A stretch of DNA of 64,000 nt from Actinostola sp. cb2023 (lineage: Eukaryota > Cnidaria > Anthozoa > Actiniaria > Actinostolidae). Location: assembly GCA_033675265.1 (NCBI GenBank), contig JAUJYZ010000145.1:53501-117500 (forward strand), in the 5' to 3' direction. Position 1 is the stretch's first letter; the number at the start of each line of letters is the position of its first letter. Both the position numbers and the translations under genes were made by a program. Under the pieces are notes generated by a model. It was not told the DNA's origin and made no database searches. It worked only from the letters and a program-made list of their open reading frames with translations. Below, piece after piece: positions 50,401 to 61,500 of the stretch.

Positions 50401-53251
50401 TAATAATAATAATTTCTAAGAAAAACAAGTAACGGTCACCAGTTGATTTGTGTGGATGTTTGCGGAATCATTTTTCTTACCATATTTTTCATTTCCGACA
50501 ACAAATCCAATTATGGCAAATATCTGCAACAAATGTACAAAAAAAATGTCAACGCTAATCCCGAGGAAGGTGGGGACGGGGTCTTCTGCATGTGGGTGGG
50601 CGCCCGTCTGACAAATCGGTTGCTATGGAAACACAATGGTGGCGTAGGGTTTTATTTAAATCATCTTGAGAGGTGGTGTGGAGCGAAATGCAGTGTTTGT
50701 ATGGGAAAATCCGTTGTCAAATGTTACATTTCCCTCAAATTGAAATTCTGTATTTAGGAATTGCGATCTAATGATACCATGAAGAATTGAAGATTGTGCT
50801 GAACAAATTTGAGGGATGTGATGTGTTCTAGAAAGAGAACAACCGCATTTTTTAAGCAGATTGACATAAAAGTTTACATAGTTTTTCAGGGTCGAACTAA
50901 ACTCCTCCCCCCTCTTCCAAGGAGTGTTTATGGAGAAGCGCTGTCAAGAAGCAATTCAACTGATAACACTTTCCTTGTTATTGCAGCACTTAGGAGTCTG
51001 GCCATGTTTAGGTTAATACATTAAGTGCCTTGTGACTGCATTGTAAACTCTGTTTTTTCAGTGGCAAAGAAATACAATTCAAAACCAACCAAGACAACAG
51101 TTCAATTACAAAACCTTTTTATCCCGGATACTCTGTAAGCAGCCTTAGTAAAGCTTAGTAGATTCCCGTAATGCTTTCGTTACGATAACCAAGATGAAAG
51201 GTTATCGACGTGGACGGCCGTACATGGCGGGGAAGTGAGGCCTCTCACGAGGAAGGCACGATGCAGGGCCGTACATAACCCAAAATTCAGGGGGGGCAGT
51301 ACGTATTTAACAGCAAAATAAAAATAAAAATAGTACAGTTCTCAGTACTTTTTGGTATATATTTTCGCCTTGCTATCGCCTTGCTAGGGGGAGGGGGGGC
51401 AACTGTCCCCCCTACTATAGCTATGTCACTAGCTGGAAAACACGTCGCAGTAATAGCACTTAATTTGTTGGACACAGTTGACCATATTTATTCCAGATAG
51501 TTCCAAACGTATGAACTAGAATTGTTACTTTGTATCTCCAACAATACTTCAGTTGAAGGTCTTCGTGTAGCTGCACAAAAGTCCTGGCTATTGTTCTATT
51601 GTCGTTCTTTGTATTGTTTTTACATGAAAAACAATAGCCAGGACAATTTGTGCAGCTACACGAAGACCTTGCCAAATTTTTGAACATCTAATCTATTTAC
51701 AACCGCGGATAATAATCATAATAATAATGTTTATGGTACTGCGTGTTACAAGAATTCTTGAACAGCTTAAATACAGGTTGTTGACTTAGTATAAACAACA
51801 ACACAATTACGGCCCACAATTACTAAGTGTTTTTATGAGGTAGCACCTTTAAAACGTCACTCCGTGAGACAAATACTGATATTCACCTGGTAGATTTAAT
51901 AATCGCACGATGTGACGAAATGAGGTGAGGGACATTTGTCCACCGGCATGGTTAGATTCACTCAGTGATAGTAATTTGAACTAGAGCCATGCGAAACATC
52001 TTGCACTAAAAGCCATGGTCTTGACAAGTGCTGATACACAGGTCATCCAACGTTAAAGCAAACTAAGCATCACTTGCTTTTCTCTGCGCAAAAATGCGCA
52101 AAAAACACAAATAATCGCTGTTTTTTTAAAAGACCAAAATTGACAAACATGATATTTGGTTGATAATGAATTGAAATACCAAAATGTGCGCCGGAATTAT
52201 GTAATTAATTAAGCATATTGATACAGTTTTGGTGTCGTTTCATGATTATCTTCAGGTACATAACTTGAAATAGCACAATTTCCTGGGTTCTATAGCTCGC
52301 TACCGCACACAGAGCTGCATAATCTGAGGCCAATTTAATAATCACAGCGCGAAAGACAGACTTATAAACGTACCACAGGTTGGTTGGTTTCGTGCGAGAA
52401 TAGATAGACTCTCTTGAGGTTATAATTATGAAAAACAGACGACCGTCTCTCATCATAAACCTCCAATCAAAATGCAGTAAAGACATTACAGAAAAATATC
52501 TAAAATTGCTGTTTGTCTTGGCTAATTAATTTAGAACACATGTATCGATCGGTAATGGCTTTATAAGTGTAAGATCGATGTAATGTGTACGAATGGCCAT
52601 CAAAATTAGCACCCTGATGGGAGAGCCGTTTGCGAGAAAAAAAACGGCGAAATCTGGAGAAGTGAGCTCACAGGCTGATAAGTTTTTGATTAGCGCTCAT
52701 CACGGTAGAATCAAATCAAATACTCATCACAACTGGCATGTAGTGTAGCTATCAGTTGGTCGAACTCCTGTGCAGTTAAGCGACTATTATATACGGCTAT
52801 GAACTCGAGTAAATGTTATTTTCCAATGTTGATTCGAAGAAGGATGTTCTACCCTTCAGTAGTGCAACTGCTCTTTGATGTAATGCGGAGTAAATGGTTT
52901 CCTAAGTCCCTTCGCGACTGAGTGACACCGATGCAGTTTCCTCAGTTGTAATCTTCAAGGAAAAGTAACGGTATTTCTCGAAAAGAGTTCAACGTTTACC
53001 AGCATTCTATATACTCCAAGCCGCTCGGTAATGTGACAGTAAAACACTCTTAAACTGACCTCAACAAAGCCACAAATTGTTCCGCTATCCACCAACGATC
53101 ACCAAATGGCGCCGTAAGTTCTTCAGAGCGATTCCTTGATGATCGTTCATAAAATCATCTCAATATTTCGCTCAACAACTCGACTGATTTCTACGCAAAC
53201 CAAGCTCGTAAAACTTACCCAGTAGAGCGCGAAGAATGTCCTCAACGACAT
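44505..53251 (-). CDS. CFB: Complement factor B-like protein, catalytically degenerate
   Basis: Exons on the minus strand: 53251-53219, 50523-50481, 50278-50084, 47793-47623, 46920-46213, 45936-45827, 45705-45596, 45120-44505. Domains: signal peptide (MSLRTFFALYW, then IFAIIGFVVG); two CCP/sushi domains; an RRRR site; a vWFA domain (MFDGSSS, the DxSxS MIDAS start); and a trypsin-like domain. This is the factor B/C2 plan, with two CCPs instead of three; factor B is the protease subunit of the alternative-pathway C3 convertase. Odd points: LTAAHC is LTAAQC (catalytic His to Gln, 45641-45643); GDSGG is GDGGS (catalytic Ser to Gly, 44685-44687); the Asp (NDIALIKL) is kept; the MIDAS ITDG is ITNG. 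Exon 7 in its protease-like frame does not match the phase of either neighbour, suggesting two compensating indels or sequence errors. Probably a decaying or non-catalytic paralogue. Confidence 0.85.
45135..45305. repeat. About 15-bp minisatellite (ATATCGTGAACGTAT-like)
   Basis: Degenerate tandem units in factor B intron 7, starting about 15 bp upstream (in transcription sense) of the exon 8 acceptor. Confidence 0.85.
45380..45590. repeat. About 105-bp direct duplication in factor B intron 7
   Basis: ACTATCTTTCGATGGGGAGG through TAGTATTATAACA is repeated twice, plus a partial unit ending a few bases from the exon 7 donor. It does not include exon sequence. Confidence 0.85.
47050..47580. repeat. 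CTGT/CTTCCTGC microsatellite
   Basis: About 530 bp of CTGT with interspersed CTTCCTGC in factor B intron 4, ending about 45 bp from the CCP2 exon donor. Accounts for the Val/Cys/Leu and Arg/Gln/Thr/Asp frames. Confidence 0.97.
48381..48736. mobile_element. Fold-back MITE family B, full copy
   Basis: A near-perfect hairpin of 356 bp: arms of about 160 bp starting ATGAGGGTTTATCACGTAA and ending in the complement. Both strands read nearly the same ORF (FGKDRFTNCEDMNFQ) because of the palindrome. A shortened copy is at 32675-32782. Confidence 0.9.
49775..50133. repeat. 112-bp tandem repeat built from the factor B exon 3 donor
   Basis: The last 50 bp of the CCP1 exon with its donor (on the plus strand, GCTTAC then CTTTAGGGAGAGCGCACTC) occur at 50084, 49972 and 49861. 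They are separated by a GGGTGAACAATTTCTCCCG linker. The two extra copies lie in the downstream intron and lack an acceptor. Confidence 0.9.
50280..50415. repeat. (AAT)n microsatellite at a splice acceptor
   Basis: Interrupted AAT runs begin at the acceptor of factor B exon 3, so the intron end reads TTATTATTAG on the minus strand and the tract supplies its pyrimidine-rich part. Confidence 0.85.
51263..51433. mobile_element. CAGGGCCGTA-ended MITE, copy 2 (partial, inverted)
   Basis: GCAGGGCCGTACATAACCC, then a G run and CAGTACGTATTTAACAGC, ending near CCTTGCTAGGGGG. The same family as 14831-15001 in opposite orientation. Confidence 0.65.
51556..51671. mobile_element. Fold-back MITE family C, copy 2
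   Basis: The same hairpin as 44115-44229, in factor B intron 1, with arms GGTCTTCGTGTAGCTGCAC and complement. Confidence 0.85.
51680..53215. other. Factor B intron 1, unique-looking sequence
   Basis: About 1.5 kb without microsatellites or recognisable repeats, unlike the rest of the window. No exon can be supported; the signal peptide is split across this intron. Confidence 0.5.
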
Positions 53252-55489
53252 GTTCGAGTCTGTGTGCTCTTTCTTGTTCCTTATCTTCTCTGTGTTGTAG
53301 TTTCCTGTGTTCGTTTCTCAAGGACCCTAAGGCTAATACGTCCAAGTCAAGTGATTTTCGTCAGGGATCCATCTGTTGTCAACTTGGGCAATAATTCCCA
53401 GGTAAATCGATATGGCATTCTTTGTAGTTCGACTTTAGCGCTAATCAATCAAAGCATGAGGATTTCATAACGTTAGAAACGAAAATAGCGGCAACAGACT
53501 TAAGTCCCTCGGCGCAGAGAGTCAGGCAGGCATCCTTGCAAAGGACGCATTCTTTTGAGTTTGTGATCGTAGAATCAGATTAGGCCGCATCTCGGCGTTT
53601 GGACGGACAGCGCGCTAATGTATACTGACTCAGTGGTCAGGACTGTCGAGTAGTATACAGCAAAGTAGCTTATGGGAAACCACAAATGTCTAGTTCAGAA
53701 CTATGACAAAACTTTTCTTTTCTCAGATCATAGTATATAGGATGATTTTGCGCGAAAAAGGGCATACTGATGAATGTGCTCAGTTCTGGTAAAACAGGCT
53801 TCAGTCTAGAGTTCTCTACCAGTTTGTCTATTTTTGAGCGAGCTTAAAGTTTTTGAACTAAAATAGCTTTTTAAATCGTTTATTTATTGGACGTTTGAGA
53901 TGATGAAATGATGAAGTCACGGTGAGGCGGTGCGTCTTTTTCAATTGATGCGCTGCTATACTGGGCGCTCTGATGAAGCGCGGCATAAATGATGCTGCCT
54001 CCCCGGGCTGCAGCACCTCTCTTCTCGGCTGTTGAGGTAATTGTTCAGTTGACTGTGCTCATGCACGTGGTACTTTTGCGGTCTTCAGTTCAGCTGCAAT
54101 TTAGACTAAGATCTGAAGATGGGATCTCCGTTATTAATTACTTTCACGCGGCCTAAAGTCACTATGCACAACAATCTGCGTGCGCAGCCTTTCTCACTCA
54201 GTTCAACAACAACAAAATCCAAAGAATAGACACACGTGACCATAATTGTTGCCAGATCCTGAACCGAAGACTGAAAAAAGCCAAAACTCGAGCAACATCC
54301 TGCAGCTTAGTCACGCTGTAAGATCTCACAACTGACTCAGTGATAAACGTGTAGCGAAGTGTTTGAGTAGCCTCCTTTGCAGACGTTTTAGTTGGTTCGC
54401 TTTTCTGCAAAGGAGGCTAGTGTTTGAGGGCCACAAGGGGAAACAGCTCCATCAAGCACGTAGAAAATTCGACAAAAATGTTGTGAGGAATGAAGAGCAA
54501 GATCCCTGCCGTTCTCTTCTCACGAGTATTATCTGTACATGGCGAGGATTCCACCACGTCGAGCGCTTTACTTCGTCACGTGCCATCATCACCTACTCTC
54601 TAACGGCTCCTAATATCAATCGACCAGGATAAACATCGTTTATTATATCGTTGGGAGTATGACAAATAAGGTAATGAAATCAGTGTATAATAATACTAAT
54701 AATATAATATGTCGGTTCTTATATAGCGCATTTCACATTGTCTCAATGCGCTTTACAACCGATGGAGGACTTTTTCGGGCTGCATATGAAAGGCGCCTAC
54801 GGCAGCCGAGCAGCTTACAATCATGAGGAGTTAGTACGTTAGTGTGTATGGGTCAGTTTTCATCGTACCGTTAGTTCCTGTGGGAGCCAGACGGAGGAAG
54901 TACTGAAGGGGCATTGAATGTCGCGTGATTGTTTGAATGAATGAAATGGCTTTAGCTTTGTGAGTTTGTGAATGCATTCCCTTAATATTTTTATTTATTT
55001 TTTTAATGTTTATTGATTTCCTTAATAACTTGACTAATGGGAGTTCTGATTCCTGTACATTTGAACGTTTTGTGGGTGTGTATTCGCCATGTTTCTGACG
55101 CATGCAATCCTCACGTGACCACCATCGTTGGTGATTGGTTGATTATCAAGTACAGTTGTGTCATGCCAGATATTATTGATGATGATGATGATGAAGATGA
55201 TGATGACCTTTCCTGCAGCTAAACCGTACTGGTTTAAGCACTCAGAAGCACGTGCAAACATACGCAGACTCAGTAATTAAGATCTTTCAGTTATTCGTCT
55301 GAGCTGGAAGGAGGCTTTCCTGCCAAACCACAGATGTACATTCAGCAATTAACTCGCTACTTAATGGACGTTGACAATTGGTAATTGCATCCATATACAC
55401 CAGTCTTCGAGTCGATTACGATGTACAAGACCCGAAATCCGTCAAATAACTCAGTATGTTATGAGGCTTATAACACTATCCGGCCAAAC

Positions 55490-55870
55490 TCTTCCAGGCA
55501 CAGGTAGCCCAAGCTGTGTATCAGTAGTACATTGTTATAAGAGAATGTATGTGGATAATGTCAATGAAATCAATAAAATAATATAATGAAAATGAAATCC
55601 TCTATAAAGTCATCTGTATCTTCTTTAATTATTCCTTTATTGCCTGTGAAGATTTGAAGCGATTTGGCTGAGAATTGAGCGAGTTATAGCCCGAATTCTC
55701 GTCCACATCGCTTCAAATCTTCACAGGCAATAAAGCAATAATTGAAGAAGAAACAGAGGACTTTATAGAGGATTTCATTTTCATTTTATTATTTTATTGA
55801 TTTTATTGACATTATCCACATACATGCTCTTATAATAATGTACTGATACACAGCTTGGGTTACCTGCCGG
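55490..55870. mobile_element. Long fold-back element, arms about 165 bp
   Basis: The left arm runs from GGCACAGGTAGCCCAAGCTG through ATGAAATCCTCTATAAAGTC to CTTCACAGGCAATAAAG-type sequence; the right arm is its reverse complement. The short loop is around GAATTGAGCGAGTTATAGCC. No ORF. Confidence 0.85.
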
Positions 55871-56212
55871 ATCCAGGCTGAGCGAAATTGTAAACGTCCC
55901 ATGATTCTCCGAGGTCACAACTATGACTGATGACACTGAAGGATCATGGGATACAAATGAGAAAGGCGCGGCTGCATGAACGTTCTATTGCTTGTCATCT
56001 ATATGGACGATGATGCCGATTGTCACGTCATAAATATGCGCGAAGAAGCTCAAATGTGTGGCCAATTCCAGACACATGCAGTAATGGTCAAGCACATATA
56101 TACATCAATGTTCCGATGCCCGCGCGACTGAATGCAACTTGTCCAGCGGTTATTCCATCAAACACCATTTCGTGCAACAGCTATTTACCATTGTAAACGT
56201 GCCATGAACGCT

Positions 56213-56642
56213 GACACTGACGCCTACTGACTGTCAGGGGTGGTGTGGTGCATCCGTTGACTACTTGAATTGAATACGCCTACTGACTGTCAGGGGTGGT
56301 GTGGTGCATCCGTTGACTACTTGAATTGAATACGCCTACTGACTGTCAGGGGTGGTGTGGTGCATCCGTTGACTACTTGAATGAATGCCTATGACTGTCG
56401 CATCCTGACTGAATTGAATACGCCTGTGACTGTCAGGGGTGGTGTGGTGCATCCGTTGACTACTTGAATTGAATACGCCTACTGACTGTCAGGGGTGGTG
56501 TTGTGTGTATCCGTTGACTACTTGAATTGAATACGCCTACTGACTGTCAGGGGTGGGTGGTGTGGTGTGAATCCGTCAGGGGTGTGCTACTAGAATTGAA
56601 TACGCCTACTGACTGTCAGGGGTGGTGTGGTGTATTTGTGTA
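56213..56642. repeat. 55-bp minisatellite, about seven units
   Basis: Units contain GAATACGCCTACTGACTGTC, AGGGGTGGTGTGGTG and ATCCGTTGACTACTTGAATT, with internal deletions in the middle units. Confidence 0.95.
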
Positions 56643-57599
56643 CTTGAATTTTCTTGTACAACTTTAATTTTACAAGTTGTGACACAATAAGCTGAGAATT
56701 TGTCGGTATTAGTATATGTTAGAGTCTTATTAACTTTGTCAATAACGTCATACAATATGTGCATGTCGGAAGTGTTTGAAGTAAAGACATTTTGTAAGCT
56801 TTGGGACGAGATTAGTTAAGATTACAGTTAGTTATTAGCTCAGCTTGTGAAGGCTTAATTGGGCTGATTTTCTCGTAAATCGCGGCCGGCTTTCTGGGGT
56901 TTCAATTGAAAGATTCCTCGTCAAAGCAGTGGATCGAGTCAGAGAGTTGATGAGGATGAGTTCTAGTCTAGTAAGCAATTTTGAGGCACATTTTTTGAAC
57001 GGGAACTTATGTTTTACCGACTAAATATTACTGTTGTTATTTTGTCAGCTCTCTTCTTCGTTGACAAGAACTCAAGACACAATTCTCCAAAGACTTGTAA
57101 AACTATTTTGGATGACATTCGTTACCTTTGCCTCACTTCGATTCATTACTGAAACCCAAGGCAAAAGTTTGTTCACTTTGGCGTAGTGCGGGACATGTTT
57201 CAAGTAGAGAATTCATTTTCTACGTGATTAACAGTTCCTATGAGGATGTTTAACAACCCATCAGATGGACATATTGCCCAGTTCATCTTTCACTCGAAGG
57301 GACAGGCATCCGTGACGAAATCCGGCTCTCGAAAACGTGTCGTGAGCTGGAGTTTGTCGAGCATTAGAATCATGAATAATACATCAATTCTTCGGTAAAC
57401 AATGACAAACAAACACATACCTTGTAGCCTTGATCAACAAACTCTCACTGAATCATGTTAGACTTCGACATTCCACAGAAGATAATATAAACACACCAAA
57501 CATGCAAGAGACGAGAGACAACACAGGGAGAAAGAAATCCACACTTTCCCGTGCGAAAAACTCACGAAAAAGTGACTGAAGACTTCACACGAGAACACT

Positions 57600-58580
57600 A
57601 TGGGATGCGGCACAAGTAAAGTCAAACCAGGTTAGCCTAATAGTCATTTCTGATCTTTATTTATCTCTTAATTAATTAATACAGAGGTTCAAATACAAAA
57701 GTCATCGTTCAGAGTCTAAAATAATACCTCGCGGGTTTCTGGGTTGAACGCTCATTGAACTTAAGTTGGCTGAGAATGTCTGAGAAAAATTTGATTAACG
57801 CTTGGCGACACTGTACTTTGAAAATTCTTCACGAAGAAAAAGTTGTTCGGACGTGCATGAGAGATGGAAAGATCTGCTGAACTGGCTCACGTTCCCAGTT
57901 TACAGATACGTTACGTATCTCAGTTCATTCTCACTCTCGGTTTAAAGCTTGTTCGTGTTTTAGAAAGTTGTTCAGTGGAAACAACAGTTTGAGTTGTTCG
58001 AAACTGACTGAAAAACTGATTAAAAATTTGTAAGTTACAAGAAGTTCTTTATATCTCACTTTCACCGTTCAAGGGAAACGTTTAAAGTAAGTCAGGAGAA
58101 TCAGAATACTGCTGTGGAGCGAGGGACAGCTAACTCAAAATATGATTCACAACCAACGGCTATACCAGTAATCGGCATTGAACGGTGCCAATTAGTTGCG
58201 CTTTAGTTAGTGCACTAACGTGGCTAATCCACTCTAAAGCACCCTAAATCTTACAGTGTTTATTGGTGTTTGTTAGGGTTTCATAGCAATGAAGATTAAT
58301 CTGTCAACTTTTCGTCTGCGATTATGAAGTATGACGTAAACTGCTAAGAGACGTTAGTGTTTGCGTGGAAAAGACAATCAACTTATATACATTGACAACT
58401 AGTTTGGCAACAAAAAGACAACAACTGATCTAGCATATTTAAGAGTAATTGGGAATAATTGGCCATGGTATAGGATGTTTTTACGTATATGTAGTTTTAC
58501 GGAACAAAAACAGTGATGAGAACCGGTACCTGACAAACAAGCAAACAAACAAACAAACAAACAAACAAACAAACAAACAA

Positions 58581-58616
<36 letters not shown>

Positions 58617-59900
58617 ACAAACAAACAAACAAATAAATAAACAAACAAATAAATAAACAAGCAAGCAAACAAGCAAACAAACAAGCAAACAAACAAACAA
58701 GCTAACTGAACGGACGGACGGACGAACTAACGAATCAACGAACCAATTAATAAACAAACAAACAAACAAACGAATGAAGAAACAAACAAACAAACAAACA
58801 AACAAACGGCAAAGAAGAGACAGACAGACAAGCAAACAAACAGAAAAACAAATGAACAAATAAACAAACATACAAACAAACGAACAAACAAACGAACAAA
58901 CAAACAAACAAACAAAACGAATGAAGAAAAAAACAAACAAACAAACGAAAACGGCAAAGAAGAGACAGAATAAACAAACAAACAAACAAAAAACAAATAA
59001 ACAAATAAACAAACATACAAACAAACGAACAAAAAAACAAACAGACAAACAAACAAACAAACGAACAAATAAACAAACAAACATAAACAAACAAACAAAC
59101 AAACGAACAAACAAACAAACAAACGAACAAATAAACAAACATACAAACAAACAAACGAACAAATAAACAAACAAACAAACGAACAAATAAACAAACATAC
59201 AAACAAACAAACAAACGAACAAATAAACAAACAAACGAACAAATAAACAAACAAACAGACAAACGAACAAACGAACAAATAAACAAACAAACAAACGAAC
59301 AAATAAACAAACAAATAAACAAACAAACGAACAAATAAACAAACAAACAGACAAACAAACAAACGAACAAACGAACAAATAAACAAACGAATAAACAAAC
59401 AAACGAACAAACGAACAAATAAACAAACAAACAAACGAACAAATAAACAAACAAACAACCAGGAAATGTAACAAAGACTGAATACTGATCGGGAGCCGTA
59501 TCGATCGATCATTATAACTTCAAAAACAAAAGGCAAAACATTCAATTAAATGAACAATGATCAACCCGCATTTCTGTTTCATCTGCAGTACGTCGCGCGT
59601 CCCAGGTCACCATGGAGTCGCATCAACGCACGGTTGCTGCTTACCGTCGTCAACGCGATGCTAGGGACATGGAACAGACCGCGTATCTTCGTGCAGAAGC
59701 TGAAGTAGAGAAAGCACTGATGTTGAAAAGAAATAGCGTGGATGAGAGAAGGCCATCTTATGTTCTACGCATGCTGGAGGACTTAGAGGAACTCGAAGAA
59801 GGTATCATATATCATCATCTTCTTCTTCATCATCATCATCTTCTTCATCATCACTATCATCATTACTGGGAGATCAGATCCTCATCATTTCACCACCACT

Positions 59901-59956
<56 letters not shown>

Positions 59957-61235
59957 TTCTCGTTGAATTATACGCAAACCTTTGCGTCATCAGTTTGAAC
60001 ATATATACCAACTTCAGCTTAACTACAATAGAGTGTTTTTCGTATGAGTGGGAAACCTACGGTACGGAGTTACCATCACGGTAAGGAATCGAAGACATCT
60101 ATTCAAACCAATCACAGCGTGCAAAATCATTGCTCAACCAATCAGAATTCTTAGACATGGAACCATCACCGCACGGCACGAACCGTACCGTAACTACTTC
60201 CCACTCATACGAAAACCACTCTAACAACAAGTACTATTAATGATCCAGTTGTGTTATCTATCTTTGCGCGTCATGTCAGTATTTTCATACCATGCTTTTG
60301 TCATGTCTGCATGTCTGCGTTCTCTATTAACTGCAGATGTGCTTTGTTACAGGACAAGAAGAAACCGAAGCAGAACAAAACCCAGTCATCACGATCGATT
60401 CTTGCAGTGAAGTTAATATAAAAAGCGATAGCAGAGACTTGATGCTGAGCTCGTCTGCGCATGCGTCAAAAGATGAAGTGGAGAACCCTGTGAGAGATAA
60501 CAAAGAAGTGGAGAATCCTGTGAGAGATAACACAGAAGCGGAGAACCCTGTGAGAGATAACAAAGAAGTGGAGAACCCTGTGAGAGATAACAAAGAAAGA
60601 ACCCTGTGGAGAGTGGAGAACCCTGTGAGAGATAACACAGAAGCGGAGAACCTGTGAGAGATGAGAGCCCTGTGAGAAAACAAAGAAGTGGAGAACCCTG
60701 TGAGAGATAACAAAGAAGTGGAGAACCCTGTGAGAGATAACAAAGAAGTGGAGAACCCTGTGAGAGATAACAAAGAAGTGGAGAACCCTGTGAGAGATAA
60801 CAAAGAAGTGGAGAACCCTGTGAGAGATAACAAAGAAGTGGAGAACCCTGTGAGAGATAACAAAGAAGTGGAGAAGCCTGTGAGAGATAGCACAGAAGAA
60901 CCCTGTGAGAGATAACAAAGAAGCGGAGAACCCTGTGAGAGATAACAAAGAAGTGGAGAATCCTGAGAGAGATAACAAAGAAGTGGAGAATCCTGTGAGA
61001 GATAACACAGAGAGTGGAGAACCCTGTGAGAGATAACACAGAGGTGGAGAGCCCTGTAAGAGATGCAGTACTTGACTCAAAGGACAATAGCTCGAGTGAA
61101 GTCAATGGGAATTCTTGTTCTTTGGACACCAACCTACAACTGAATAAAGAATTAGAGCAAAGTGAAAAAGTGGAAAATGAACGAGTGAAAAATGAGAATA
61201 GCATAAACGAGAATTTGGAACAGAGAACTTCATAG
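57600..61235 (+). CDS. Acylated-type MGCG protein with tandem decapeptide repeats
   Basis: Exons 57600-57630, 59589-59801 and 60353 onward join in frame. The N-terminus MGCGTSKVKP fits an N-myristoylation (Gly2) plus palmitoylation (Cys3) signal, implying anchoring to the inner face of a membrane. Exon 2 encodes a charged helical segment (AAYRRQRDARDMEQTAYLRAE region). Exon 3 encodes an acidic stretch, then about 19 tandem copies of a ten-residue unit (ENPVRDNKEV). The array is broken by at least two small indels (one missing C near 60650 gives a stop at 60657), and coding-like sequence continues in other frames to about 61500. So it is a pseudogene, has sequence errors in the repeat, or is a fast-changing array. 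Family not recognised. Confidence 0.6.
58530..59460. repeat. (AAAC)n microsatellite, about 930 bp
   Basis: AAAC tetramers with AAGC, AAAT and ACGA variants fill the intron before exon 2 of the MGCG-protein gene. Cys/Leu/Phe/Val ORFs of up to 325 codons on the minus strand are artefacts. Confidence 0.98.
59810..59957. repeat. (ATC)n microsatellite
   Basis: CATCATCAT runs immediately after the exon 2 donor of the MGCG-protein gene. Read-through gives a polyHis shadow. Confidence 0.95.
60028..60228. mobile_element. TIR MITE (TTTTCGTATGAGTGGGAA ends)
   Basis: GAGTGTTTTTCGTATGAGTG and its near-exact complement at 60203-60227 bound about 200 bp. Inner arms ACGGTACGG and complement extend the hairpin. 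Located in the intron before exon 3. Confidence 0.75.
60478..61055 (+). repeat. 30-bp coding minisatellite (decapeptide repeat)
   Basis: About 19 units of GAGAACCCTGTGAGAGATAA plus CAAAGAAGTG. The unit length keeps frame, but units near 60590-60680 and 60880-61020 carry indels. Each unit contains CCTGTGAGAG, which partly resembles a 5' splice site. Confidence 0.93.
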
Positions 61236-61500
61236 CGTCCGTCGATCAGGAAGCGTTAGAGTTTAGTTCGTCTTCCTCACCAAGCGACAACACAATTAAC
61301 GAAGCCAACAACGAGCTCATTTTGTTGAGAGTCGCATTGAACGAGAAATGACAGGCGCAGAAGTAGATGCTATAGATCGAGCTAAAACTCTGGAAGCACA
61401 AGTGAATAATCAATCTACGGAAAACGAACACCACGTTCTAAATAACGGTATAGCAGAAGCCCCATCTTCTGTAACGTTAACAGAAGACGATAAAGTATGA
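61236..61500 (+). pseudogene. Frame-broken continuation of the MGCG protein C-terminus
   Basis: Past the stop at 61235, one other frame reads ASVDQEALEFSSSSSPSDN and a third reads ERE.TGAEVDAIDRAKTLEA through to a stop at about 61500. The composition (acidic, Ser/Asn-rich) matches the upstream exon, suggesting at least two further frameshifts. Confidence 0.45.

Larger units (their letters stand above)
53252..57599. other. Intergenic region between divergent genes, no exon seen
   Basis: 4.3 kb between the factor B start (-) and the MGCG-protein start (+). It includes a small hairpin at 54368-54420 (AGCCTCCTTTGCAGA and complement), a dispersed-repeat-like stretch near 54720 (TATAGCGCATTTCACATTG), a long inverted repeat at 55490-55870 and a minisatellite at 56213-56642. 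No supportable coding exon. Confidence 0.55.

Noticed and set aside
53264..53470. Plus-strand ORF with a hydrophobic N-terminus next to the factor B start
   Set aside because: No domain and no splice support; it is only 13 bp from the factor B start codon on the other strand and looks like chance.
58497..59545. Minus-strand Cys/Leu/Phe/Val ORFs resembling membrane proteins
   Set aside because: They are translations of an AAAC microsatellite.
60413..61204. Minus-strand ORFs of 188-263 codons with a LLSLTGFSTS repeat
   Set aside because: They are the antisense of the decapeptide array. The plus-strand frame joins to upstream exons with matching phases.
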